In this document: positions 7,998-14,718 of the stretch, one piece after another
Numbering within the stretch: position 1 is the stretch's first letter
How the letters are laid out: each line of letters starts with the position of its first letter
DNA from: Deinococcus alpinitundrae
GTDB taxonomy: Bacteria; Deinococcota; Deinococci; Deinococcales; Deinococcaceae
Reading direction: 5' to 3'
NCBI RefSeq assembly: GCF_009982895.1
Contig: NZ_WXZL01000049.1
Coordinates: 1 to 14,960 of the forward strand
DNA length: 14,960 nucleotides
The notes under the pieces: generated by a model
Seen by the model: the letters and a program-made list of their open reading frames with translations, nothing else
The model's database searches: none
What the model was told of the DNA's origin: nothing
Position numbers and translations under genes: made by a program

Positions 7998-8297
7998 CTA
8001 AGTTGCATCTAAGGCATCGCGTTCACGCCGAGTCTGGGCATTGATGAACGGCACCGTGAGGTTGACCAGTTCTTTGAGAGTGTCATACCTGAACTTGTCG
8101 TATCGGCCCGTTTCAAGTAGCTCACCATCAATCTCACCGCACAAGAATCTCTGCTGCTTCACATCCATCCAGGCCGTGACCCTCACGCCGTTCTCCAGCA
8201 GGAAGTCAAGCGGGATGGTGTTCAGGTAATGCCCGTCTTGGCTGGAGTCCGTGAGTTCATCACGTAGCTGCGCTATGGGAATCGGCCATTCGTCCAT
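7998..8297 (-). CDS. hypothetical protein, 99 residues
   Basis: The frame runs from ATG 8297 to TAG at 7998-8000 and encodes an acidic, cytosolic-looking protein: MDEWPIPIAQLRDEL at the start, a central VRVTAWMDVKQQRFLCGEID strand-rich part and a helical, charged C-terminus ending RRERDALDAT. There is no signal peptide or membrane segment and I recognise no family. The composition and steady alternation of hydrophobic and charged residues look like a real protein. A GAGGT lies about 12 bases before the ATG, overlapping the stop codon of an upstream open frame ending at 8301, so the two were probably co-transcribed. Small paired genes like this can be immunity or antitoxin proteins, but nothing here proves that. 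Confidence 0.6.
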   Translation of the reverse strand: MDEWPIPIAQLRDELTDSSQDGHYLNTIPLDFLLENGVRVTAWMDVKQQRFLCGEIDGELLETGRYDKFRYDTLKELVNLTVPFINAQTRRERDALDAT

Positions 8298-8300
8298 TCT

Positions 8301-8436
8301 TTACGTTACCTCACCCGCGTCATTAAGGACATTCGGAATACCATTGCGAGGCGGAAAGATGAGGGACTCGACCTGTGCTTCGACCCCACCGTCTATAAGG
8401 AGCGGAACACAACCGTTGCTGAACCGAAAAGCGGGG
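8301..8436 (-). pseudogene. C-terminal remnant of an unknown gene, interrupted by repeat copy C
   Basis: On the minus strand the frame after repeat copy C reads AFPAFRFSNGCVPLLIDGG, then VEAQVESLIFPPRNGIPNV and LNDAGEVT, and stops at 8301-8303, only 3 bases before the ATG of the 99-residue gene. This stretch looks like genuine protein sequence and would be the end of the first gene of a two-gene operon. The frame stays open through the repeat up to an ATG at 8621, but that upstream part is repeat-derived or of unknown origin, so I regard the gene as truncated. I recognise no family. Confidence 0.35.
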
Positions 8437-8530
8437 AACGCCCGTGGCCCGAGCGCCAGCGCGAAGGTGCTGACGCTTATCCTCAATGAAGCCTGGTGAA
8501 CGTTGGTAATATGCCGCCTGAGACGCACTT
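8437..8530 (+). repeat. dispersed repeat, copy C (internal deletion)
   Basis: It starts AACGCC, lacks about 10 bases (AACCTCCGCA) present in copy B, then continues GTGGCCCGAGCGCC, GCGCGAAGGTGCTGAC, GGTGAACGTTGG and CCGCCTGAGACGCACTT. The last 17 bases are identical to copy B. It has the same orientation as copies A and B. Confidence 0.75.
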
Positions 8531-8616
8531 GCCGATGTCCACGCCACCAGACATCAACATCTTCGGCCTCAATAAGAATTGACGAGTAGACAGCAGACCC
8601 GATGACAAAATTCAAA

Positions 8617-8757
8617 TGCATGGGCTGGCAGCGGCTTCCCCATCGCCGTCAGTAAGAGGCTGAGCAGCACCTGGACGTTGTCCAGGTGCTGTTTACGCGT
8701 AAATGCCGCAAGAATGTCAGTACAAAGCTGTCTAGCACGAGTTTCCTTTGCGTTCAC
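8617..8757 (-). pseudogene. probable N-terminal fragment of an IS transposase
   Basis: From GTG 8757 the minus strand reads MNAKETRARQLCTDILAAF, then TRKQHLDNVQVLLSLLLTAM and GKPLPAHA. A basic start, then a leucine-rich helix with HLD.VQ.LL.LLLTA.GKPLP, resembles the N-termini of Deinococcus IS4-type transposases as I remember them; this is recall, not a search. After PAHA the similarity stops and unrelated sequence begins, so fewer than 50 codons remain. No terminal inverted repeats or target duplications are visible. The alternative is a small unknown ORF: the open frame extends from 8844 to 8569. Confidence 0.4.
8665..8691. repeat. perfect 12-bp hairpin with 3-base loop
   Basis: CAGCACCTGGAC, loop GTT, then GTCCAGGTGCTG pair perfectly and are followed by TTTACG on the plus strand. 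It lies inside the transposase-like fragment, where the other strand encodes QHLDNVQVL. The short T run makes it a weak terminator candidate for plus-strand transcripts. It may equally be a structured element of the insertion sequence. Confidence 0.5.
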
Positions 8758-8850
8758 CCACCCCATTCTGAGGGGCAAAGCCGTACTGGACAGCGTTCTT
8801 GCAAACCTCAACAGCTCAGGTCCCCTACCAGCGACACGATTCACTTAACT

Positions 8851-9468
8851 TCAGTCTCGCAATAGCGCCAGACGGTTCACCATCTGGTCCAGCAGTCCAG
8901 CAGGCCAAGGAAACAGCGGCGCCACCGCATGCAGCTGGGCCAGCCCATGCAGGGCGGCCCAGAGTCCGGCGGCGTCTGAGAACGCATCGGTATCCGAGGC
9001 GACACCTGCTCGCTGGCAAGCGTCAACAGCCTCCAACAATACGCCGAAGGCGCTATGTCCCATCCGCGAAGTGGAGTTGACCTCTGCCGTCGGCTGCACG
9101 GTTTTGTCGCTCCACAATCCACCGAACAGCACTCGGTAGCGCTGCGGCCAGCGCACTGCGAAATCCAAGTAGGCCGTCGCCAGCGCGCGCAGCCGCGTCA
9201 CCGGGTTTGGTCCGACCTGCTCCATCGCTGCCCGTAGATCGGTTTCGAGCAGGTTGAACGTCTCGCTGACGAGCGCCGCTACGATGGCTTCCCGATCCGT
9301 AAAGTGAGCGTAAATGCTCGGTGTCGAGATGCCCACCGTGAAAGCGATGTCCCGGAGGGTGACGGCGGCTTCCCCGCCCTCATCGAGTAGGTCGGCAGCC
9401 ACCGCCAGGATCTCTTGACGCAATTTGATGCCCTCGCCCCGACGGTTGCGTGTTCGAGTCTTGCTCAT
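8851..9468 (-). CDS. TetR-family transcriptional repressor
   Basis: The product has 205 residues, the usual size for TetR regulators. A basic tail (MSKTRTRNRRGEG) precedes the DNA-binding domain, whose helix-turn-helix lies at about residues 36-62: VTLRDIAFTVGISTPSIYAH then FTDREAI, very typical of the family. The C-terminal ligand domain has YRVLFGG and LWAALHGLAQLHAV, the pattern of the WHG/TetR_C_13 subgroup. It is divergent from a SnoaL-like gene and an epoxide-hydrolase-like gene. A perfect 21-bp palindrome lies between them, 31 bases from this start codon, so it very likely represses both itself and the divergent pair until an unknown small molecule binds. There is no strong ribosome binding site before the ATG. 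Confidence 0.92.
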   Translation of the reverse strand: MSKTRTRNRRGEGIKLRQEILAVAADLLDEGGEAAVTLRDIAFTVGISTPSIYAHFTDREAIVAALVSETFNLLETDLRAAMEQVGPNPVTRLRALATAYLDFAVRWPQRYRVLFGGLWSDKTVQPTAEVNSTSRMGHSAFGVLLEAVDACQRAGVASDTDAFSDAAGLWAALHGLAQLHAVAPLFPWPAGLLDQMVNRLALLRD

Positions 9469-9499
9469 CTGGCCACTTTACAAGATTAACCTCATGCCT

Positions 9500-9520
9500 T
9501 AAACTTACGGCGTAAGTTTA
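9500..9520. promoter_or_regulatory. TetR-type operator palindrome
   Basis: TAAACTTACG, a central G, then CGTAAGTTTA: 10-bp arms without a mismatch. It sits in the 91-base divergent gap, 31 bases from the repressor start and 39 bases from the SnoaL-like start. Length, symmetry and position are those of a TetR dimer operator controlling both promoters. Confidence 0.85.
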
Positions 9521-9559
9521 TCACGTTTACTTAAAGCTGCTCGCCTGAGGAGGCACACC

Positions 9560-9994
9560 ATGACCACCACACCCCAACCGCTGACCCCGCTTATTCAGGC
9601 CTGGCTGGACCTCTGGAACGGCGACATGAGCCGCGCCGAAACGGTGATCGCCCCCGACTTCACCATTCACGCCGCCATGATGGACGGCAGCGACAGCAGC
9701 GCCCTGCGCGGTCCGCAGGGACTGGTCGGCTGGATCACCCAGACGCGTTCTATCGCCCAAGACATGCTCTTCAAGATCGAGGTGGGACCGATCCAGCAGG
9801 GCGACCTGATCGCACTGAACTGGCAAGTGACTGGACACTACGCGGGCGGCTTTCCCGGCGCGACTGCGCCCTTGGGCACACTTGTGCAATTTAGTGGCAA
9901 TGACACCCTACGGGTGCAAGGTGAACAGTTGGCCGAGTACTGGGTCAATGCCAGCATGCACGTCATGCTGGCCCAGCTGAAAGTCGGTGCCTGA
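9560..9994 (+). CDS. SnoaL-like / NTF2-fold protein (ester-cyclase type)
   Basis: The product has 144 residues, cytosolic. It opens with a helix (LTPLIQAWLDLWNGDMSRAE) followed by VIAPDFTIHA, then GPQGLVGWITQTRSI, VEVGP-like strands and LNWQVTGHYAGGFPG, and ends EYWVNASMHVMLAQL. A first helix with a W.D.WNG motif, then ..APDF..H, G..G...W and W...G.H.G.F.G, is the layout of SnoaL-like polyketide cyclase or ester-cyclase relatives in the NTF2 superfamily. Substrates in this family vary, so none is assigned. GAGGAGG at 9547-9553 is an excellent ribosome binding site, 6 bases before the ATG. It is the first gene of the TetR-controlled unit; the hydrolase follows about 150 bases later. NTF2-fold limonene-epoxide hydrolases share this fold, but I do not see their signature clearly. 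Confidence 0.85.
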   Translation: MTTTPQPLTPLIQAWLDLWNGDMSRAETVIAPDFTIHAAMMDGSDSSALRGPQGLVGWITQTRSIAQDMLFKIEVGPIQQGDLIALNWQVTGHYAGGFPGATAPLGTLVQFSGNDTLRVQGEQLAEYWVNASMHVMLAQLKVGA

Positions 9995-10144
9995 GCTGGA
10001 CCTCGGCCATTTCGCAAAATCCAAGTCAAAAGGGTTCACGAGGAGCCACCCACGTCCCGACAACCCGTGTCAGCGATGGGCGGAGCCAAGCTGATGGTGG
10101 CTTCACTTCGACCGACCCACGCGAACCCCGCAGAAGGAACTGAC

Positions 10145-11329
10145 ATGATGACAGCACCATACGGCGACGGAACGCTTCCCAAGGGGGTCCGCTCACGCAT
10201 GATTCACGGGGTCAACGGCCTCGATGTCCACATTCTTGAAGCCGGTTACGAACGCCCCAGCCGGCCGCTCGCGCTGCTTTTGCACGGCTTTCCAGATTTG
10301 GCTTATGGCTGGCGACACGTGATGCCAATTCTGGCTGATGCTGGGTACCATGTCGTCGCCCCCGACCAGCGAGGGTATGGCCGCACCACCGGTTGGGTGA
10401 ACGGCTACGACGCCCCACTGCAACCCTTCAGCCTCTTGAATATGACGCGTGATGCCCTCGGACTGGTCTCGGCACTGGGGTATCGGCGTACGGCGATGCT
10501 CGTCGGGCACGACTTCGGCTCGCCCGTGGCGGCCAACTGTGCCCTCGCCCGACCTGACGTCTTTCCCTCGCTCGTGCTGATGAGCGCACCGTTCCCTGGT
10601 CCGCCGGCGTTTCCGTTCAACACTGCGGACAGCGAGGCATCAGCGGTTCAACCAAACACCGAAATTCAACAGTTGCTGGCCACGCTGGCTTCGCTTGAGC
10701 GGCCCAAAATGCATTATCAACAGTACCTGAGTACACGGGAGGCAAACGATGACATGTGGCGCCCCCCTCAAGGCTTACACGCGTTCCTTCGTGCATTTTT
10801 CCACGTCAAGAGCGCTGACTGGCCAGAGAATAAGCCGCATCCTTTGACGGCGCGAACCCCCGTGGAATTTGCTCAAATGCCCACCTACTACATCATGGAT
10901 CTCGGCAAGACGATGCCCCAAACCGTCGCTCCATTCCAACCTTCCGCTGCTGAGATTCTGGCCTGCAAATGGCTCACCGAGCCGGAACTAGACGTGTACA
11001 CCGAGGAGTATGGCCGCACTGGGTTTCAAGGTGCCCTGCAGGCTTATCGCGTCCATGCCGATCCTGAGCTGAACGCCGAGTTGCGCCTGTTTTCGGGGAA
11101 GACAATCGACGTCCCGTCACTCTTCATCGGTGGGAAGAGTGATTGGGGAACCTATGCGGCACCAGGCGCGGTCGACCTTATGAAGACGAAGGCAGCGACG
11201 ATGATGGGGGACATCGAGCTGATCGACGGCGCTGGTCATTGGATCCAACAGGAGCAGCCGGGTCGGCTCAGCACGCTCCTGCTCGACTTCATCAAGGAGG
11301 TGGGTGGGGTAGACCAGACCAGCAGTTAG
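10145..11329 (+). CDS. epoxide-hydrolase-type alpha/beta hydrolase
   Basis: The product has 394 residues. Numbered from ATG 10145: oxyanion-loop motif HGFPD at 47-51; DQRGYGRT around 74-81; nucleophile elbow VGHDFGS with Asp123; lid tyrosines in MHYQQYL and in YTEEYGRTGFQGALQAYR; a charge-relay acid probably Asp333 (GGKSDWG); and catalytic His365 (GAGHWIQQEQP). An Asp nucleophile plus paired lid tyrosines points to an epoxide hydrolase rather than a serine esterase; a haloalkane dehalogenase is less likely. The frame is open from GTG 10067, but AGAAGGA at 10132-10138 lies 6 bases before ATG 10145 and similarity to the family begins after it, so I chose this start (ATG 10148 is equally spaced). 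The gene is downstream of the SnoaL-like gene and probably under the same TetR control, in a detoxification or catabolic role. Confidence 0.9.
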   Translation: MMTAPYGDGTLPKGVRSRMIHGVNGLDVHILEAGYERPSRPLALLLHGFPDLAYGWRHVMPILADAGYHVVAPDQRGYGRTTGWVNGYDAPLQPFSLLNMTRDALGLVSALGYRRTAMLVGHDFGSPVAANCALARPDVFPSLVLMSAPFPGPPAFPFNTADSEASAVQPNTEIQQLLATLASLERPKMHYQQYLSTREANDDMWRPPQGLHAFLRAFFHVKSADWPENKPHPLTARTPVEFAQMPTYYIMDLGKTMPQTVAPFQPSAAEILACKWLTEPELDVYTEEYGRTGFQGALQAYRVHADPELNAELRLFSGKTIDVPSLFIGGKSDWGTYAAPGAVDLMKTKAATMMGDIELIDGAGHWIQQEQPGRLSTLLLDFIKEVGGVDQTSS

Positions 11330-11892
11330 GTCGGAGAATGGTTGTGTTGCTCTGGAACATATTGCCCGCTGTCCAGATCACCGTCCCGGCACGTCCGGCA
11401 CATTTCAGAGAAGCGCTGGGGTTTGGTGGTCAAGGTCAGGTGTTCGCTTCCAGTTTCGCTGCCATAGGTCGGGCGCAACGAACCCCGGCACGCCCCGTCG
11501 TTGGCTTCATCGGTTTGTGAGAAACACGGCCAAGTCGATTCCGCTGGTGATGAAACGAGCTGCGCGACCATAGGCCGTGTCACTGAACGCGAAGCCCTCG
11601 AGGCAGATTGATGCATTCTGCCTGACGTCCAGTGAGGGTATAGCCCAAGTTGACAGGCTGTTTTTCCTGGCCGTCATCTTCATGAAGGCCATGTCTGCGG
11701 CATGTACGACTGACGAGCGTTTCTTGCTTTGAAGCCGGAGTCGTGTGGAGGGGCTGGTGTTGATCGGGTGTCAACTGCTGCGCCGGGAACACTGGAGACT
11801 GATTCTGTACATTGTGTTCAGGTCAGGCGGGTGGGCCTCCGGATCAGCTTTTAGCCAACAGACCCAGACTTCGGGCATTTACAGGAGCCACC
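11330..11892. other. intergenic region, no supported gene
   Basis: Several minus-strand frames are open (for example 11507-11692, reading SLDVRQNASICLEGFAFSDT), but none shows a recognisable family, start signal or consistent coding pattern. No hairpin terminator is obvious after the hydrolase. The right end should contain the promoter of the TMEM175-type gene, which I cannot locate. Confidence 0.45.
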
Positions 11893-12525
11893 ATGACCAA
11901 GCCCCCTAACCCCACGACGTTCTTCAAGACGCCGGGCCGCCTGGAAGCCTTCAGCGACGGCGTCTTGGCCATCGCCGTCACCCTGCTGATTCTGGAAATC
12001 AGAGTGCCCTCCACCCACGACGCCTCGACCGTCGCTGAGCTATAGCAGGCACTCCTGGAGCGCTGGCCGTCTTACTTCGCCTTTTTGCTCAGCTTCTTCA
12101 CCATCTACCTGGCCTGGTCTGGCCATCACCTGATGATCCAACAGGTGAAGACAGTGACGCTGCCGTTGGTGTGGACCAACGGCTTCTTTCTGCTGTTCAT
12201 CACCTTCCTGCCCTTCCCCACCTCCCTGGTGGCCGAGCACCTGACGAGTCCCAGCGGCTCGCTCGCCGTGGCGATCTATGCGGCGACCAACGTCTGCATC
12301 TCGTTGACGTACCTCTACCTGTACACCGTGTCCAGCCAGGGCGACACGGAGCCGAGCCGTCTCAGGTACGCTCGCCTGAACGCTCTGGGCGGCATCGCGA
12401 TCTGCTCAGCCTGCATAGGACTGGCCTTCGTGTCGAAGATGCTGGCGCTGCTGTTAATTGGCGCAGTGTGGGTCTGGTGGTCGCTGCCACAGCGCGTGGA
12501 GTCCCCACAGGCGGCTCCCGACTAA
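11893..12525 (+). pseudogene. TMEM175-type (DUF1211) K+ channel gene with one in-frame TAG
   Basis: From ATG 11893 (CAGGAG at 11882-11887, 5 bases upstream) the product reads RLEAFSDGVLAIAVTLLILE, the filter-helix signature of TMEM175 channels (R...FSDGV.AIA.TLL). Codon 51 is TAG (12043-12045). The same frame then continues without another lesion to a natural TAA at 12523-12525, giving QALLERWPSYFAFLLSFFTI, then TM3 (GFFLLFITFLPFPTSLVAEH), TM4 (AIYAATNVCISLTYLYLY), TM5 (GGIAICSACIGLAFVSKM) and TM6 (LLIGAVWVWW). That is 210 codons and six membrane segments, the normal size of a bacterial TMEM175. Relatives typically have W in the LW.ALL.. position, so TGG to TAG is the likely change. Restart at TTG 12085 or ATG 12133 would lose the first filter helix. 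A sequencing error is possible. Confidence 0.85.
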
Positions 12526-12706
12526 TCCCACCCGCTTCAGTTGAACACCAGACCGGCCGTCGTCTGATACCAGCAAGTCGAGGGAGGCCACCCGGGAGCA
12601 AGCCCAGGCCATCGCCACGCGGCTGGGCCATCCAGAAGATCAATTCCCGACCATTCAGCCGCCGCAGAACGACTCCTTAACCCTCTCCCTGCCCCCGAGG
12701 TCTCTC

Positions 12707-13144
12707 ATGCTGCTCAAGCGACTGCAAGCCGGTGACCGAGAACAAGCCTCCGCCCTGTTTACCCTGATGGCCGAGGTCTTTGACGAAGAGGCTCAACCGC
12801 TCAGCGCGGCGTACCTGAACCAGCTCCTGAACCGGGAAACCTTCTGGGCCATCGGTGCCTTCGATGGCGAGCAGGTCCTCGGCGGCGTCACAGCGCATAC
12901 ACTCCCGATGACGCGGAATGAAACCGCTGAGATTTTCATCTATGACCTGGCGGTCGATCCGGCATTCCAGCGTCAGGGCATCGGACGGCGTCTGATTTCG
13001 GAACTCCGAACCCAGGCCGCAGCAGTGGGGATCAATGTGCTCTTCGTCCCGGCAGACAACGAGGATCTGGAAGCCCTGGAATTCTACCGGGCACTTGGCG
13101 CACAGGCCTCACCCGTCACCTTCTTCACCTTCGACGGAGTATGA
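12707..13144 (+). CDS. GNAT acetyltransferase, AAC(3)-I-like
   Basis: The product has 145 residues. The GNAT core is clear: FWAIGAFDGEQVLGGVTAHT (46-65), IFIYDLAVDP (76-85), the acetyl-CoA pyrophosphate loop QRQGIGRRL (88-96) and the C-terminal ALEFYRALGA (123-132). The combination YLNQLL..ETF.A..AFD...V.G...A..LP.....E..IYDLAV resembles aminoglycoside 3-N-acetyltransferases of the AAC(3)-I group, so acetylation of an aminoglycoside or related amine is plausible; resistance is not shown by sequence. GAGG at 12697-12700 precedes the ATG. The frame is open upstream to a TGA near 12542, including a helical stretch EATREQAQAIATRLGHPEDQ, possibly a relic of another gene. Its TGA overlaps the ATG of the decayed DUF3761 gene (ATGA), and a second, truncated copy of this junction lies at 7736. 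Confidence 0.88.
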   Translation: MLLKRLQAGDREQASALFTLMAEVFDEEAQPLSAAYLNQLLNRETFWAIGAFDGEQVLGGVTAHTLPMTRNETAEIFIYDLAVDPAFQRQGIGRRLISELRTQAAAVGINVLFVPADNEDLEALEFYRALGAQASPVTFFTFDGV

Positions 13145-13274
13145 AAAGACTCCACTCTGTTCTGACACCAAGCCCGCTGGCGCGTCCGCTCAGTGCCGCG
13201 ACGGCAGTTACAGCTTCAGCACCCACTGGCGCGGCACCTGCTCACACCACGGCGGCGTAGCCAACTGATACTGA
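13141..13274 (+). pseudogene. decayed secreted DUF3761 gene
   Basis: ATG 13141 overlaps the acetyltransferase stop codon. It starts MKRLHSVLTP, the shortened head of a signal peptide. In a different frame from about 13176 the sequence reads PAGASAQCRDGSYSFSTHWR and then GTCSHHGGVAN, the hallmark of DUF3761 (CRDG.YS.S.H..GTCSHHGGVA.W). ASA before Q is a perfect signal-peptidase site, which confirms that head and tail belonged together. TGA at 13266-13268 stands where Trp is expected, and the next codons are TAC TGA, so the intact protein probably ended GGVANWY. There are thus at least two lesions: a frame-changing deletion in the signal peptide and a TGG to TGA change. DUF3761 proteins are small exported proteins of unknown role. 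Confidence 0.7.
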
Positions 13275-13374
13275 AGGAGGCGCAAGCGAAGTACTCCTCA
13301 AAGCGGGCTAGCCTAACCCGGTCCGGTGAAGGCAACACAACTGGCGAATATCCTTGTCAGACGAGGAGACGGTT

Positions 13375-13974
13375 ATGCCAAAAGGTTCTCTGAATCACCC
13401 TGAAGTCGCACCCGCTGAGCAAGCCACACCGGAACGACAGTACATCGGGAAGCCCAGCATCCAATACCGCAGCGAGCAACATTCTGTTGGCATTCGCACG
13501 ATCACGCCGTTCAAAGGCATGTTTGCCGTCGTGGATCAGCTGCTGAAAGAACTGCGCTCGTGGATCAAGGTGCAGGCCGCGACCCCCACCGGGCCCTTCT
13601 TCTTGCGGCTCCATGTGATTGACATGGACGGGCCGATGGACATTGAGGTGGGCTGCCTGGTGCCCGAGCCGCATCCCGGCGATGAGCGCGTCAGGCCGGG
13701 GACGTTCCCTGCCGGGCGGTATGCCAGCCTGCGGTATTCCAGATATGCACTCAGGGCGAACAGGGCGCTGCTGGACTGGGGAAAACAGGAAGGCCTGACC
13801 TGGGATCGCTGGGATGCGCCTGAGGGCGATAGGTTCGGCTGCCGGTACGAGGCGTACTTGACTGACTACCGTCTTGAGCCTCGGAAGTCCGTCTGGGAGG
13901 TCGAGCTGGCGATCAAGCTCTCGGACGATCTCCCGCAAGACAGTCCCACCGCGAGTGCCGAATCGATAGATTGA
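13375..13974 (+). CDS. GyrI-like effector-binding domain protein
   Basis: The product has 199 residues and is probably cytosolic. After about 25 variable residues comes PSIQYRSEQHSVGIRTITPF then KGMFAVVDQLLKELRSWI, and later GPFFLRLHVIDMDGPMDIEV, GTFPAGRYASLRYSRYALRA and a C-terminal YEAYLTDYRLEP. The order Y.....VGIR....F..M......L...L..W, P.FLR....D....DIEVG and FPAG.YA......Y is that of the GyrI/AraC effector-binding (SOUL-fold) domain standing alone, with no DNA-binding domain. Such proteins bind small cationic or hydrophobic ligands, and some protect gyrase or hydrolyse cyclopropanes; none of these is proven here. GAGGAG at 13363-13368, 6 bases upstream, fixes ATG 13375 over a TTG at 13354. 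The peptidase E gene starts 27 bases after its stop, suggesting an operon. Confidence 0.85.
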   Translation: MPKGSLNHPEVAPAEQATPERQYIGKPSIQYRSEQHSVGIRTITPFKGMFAVVDQLLKELRSWIKVQAATPTGPFFLRLHVIDMDGPMDIEVGCLVPEPHPGDERVRPGTFPAGRYASLRYSRYALRANRALLDWGKQEGLTWDRWDAPEGDRFGCRYEAYLTDYRLEPRKSVWEVELAIKLSDDLPQDSPTASAESID

Positions 13975-14001
13975 GCGAGGCCATCACAAGGAGAGAAGCC
14001 A

Positions 14002-14667
14002 GTGAAGTTTCTGCTCACTTCCGCTGGGATCAAAAACCCCAGCATCCACGCCGCACTGGTCGACCTCTTGGGCAAGCCCATTGCTGAAGCTAGTGCCCTA
14101 TGTATTCCGACGGCGATCTACCCCTTCTCTGTCGGGCCTTCCATGGCCTACCGGTTCATCAACGGCACGACGGCCAATCCCATGTGCGAACTGGGCTGGA
14201 AGTCATTGGGCGTACTCGAACTGACAGCGCTCCCCAGCATCAGCAAAGAGGTCTGGACCGCCGCGGTCCAGGAGACCGATGCCCTGCTGGTGTTTGGGGG
14301 CGACGTCGTATACCTGAGCCGCTGGCTGCAGGAATCCGGGCTATCAGACCTGATGCCGTCTCTGCATGAGACCGTTTACGTGGGAATCAGCGCCGGCAGT
14401 ATGGTCACAGCCCCAGTGTTTGGTGAGACATACGACGACCCTGAAACGCCCTTCGTCATCAATCAGGGGTTGGGACTGGTCGACTTTGCGCTCCTGCCAC
14501 ATCTGGACCACGAACGTCATCCGGAGAGTTCGATGGCCAAGGTGGAACGAATGGCTGCAGAGGTTCCTGTACCGACGTATGGGATTGACGATCAGACCGC
14601 CATCAAGGTCCAAGACGGCATCGTTGAAGTCGTGTCTGAGGGGCACTGGAAGCTCTTTACGCCCTAA
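14002..14667 (+). CDS. peptidase E-like (S51) dipeptidase
   Basis: The product has 221 residues, close to the usual length of peptidase E (about 230). The start is GTG 14002 with AAGGAG at 13988-13993, 8 bases upstream. It begins MKFLLTSAGI, the first strand of the class-I glutamine-amidotransferase-like fold. LLVFGGDVVYL (95-105) corresponds to the GGN loop, VGISAGS (127-133) holds the nucleophile Ser130 in the family's G-x-S-A-G elbow, and LLPHLDHE (164-171) holds the probable catalytic His167. Enzymes of this family cleave Asp-X dipeptides; relatives include cyanophycinase, which is longer. All key residues seem present, so it should be active. It is the second gene of a likely two-gene operon with the GyrI-like protein; no terminator is visible after it. 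Confidence 0.9.
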   Translation: MKFLLTSAGIKNPSIHAALVDLLGKPIAEASALCIPTAIYPFSVGPSMAYRFINGTTANPMCELGWKSLGVLELTALPSISKEVWTAAVQETDALLVFGGDVVYLSRWLQESGLSDLMPSLHETVYVGISAGSMVTAPVFGETYDDPETPFVINQGLGLVDFALLPHLDHERHPESSMAKVERMAAEVPVPTYGIDDQTAIKVQDGIVEVVSEGHWKLFTP

Positions 14668-14718
14668 CAGCGGCAGCGGTCTGGAATGACTGAAGCTTGC
14701 CGACTAAAGAACGCTCAG

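Noticed and set aside
6183..8530. The repeats considered as a CRISPR array.
   Set aside because: Copies are about 100 bases, diverged, truncated and separated by hundreds of bases and genes; there are no regular spacers.
11326..11792. Overlapping minus-strand ORFs after the hydrolase gene.
   Set aside because: No recognisable motif, no ribosome binding site and mutual overlap; I could not tell a relic from chance.
12542..12706. In-frame upstream extension of the GNAT gene (EATREQAQAIATRLGHPEDQ region).
   Set aside because: GNAT relatives start near ATG 12707, which has GAGG upstream; the extension is proline-rich near the junction and unlike the fold.
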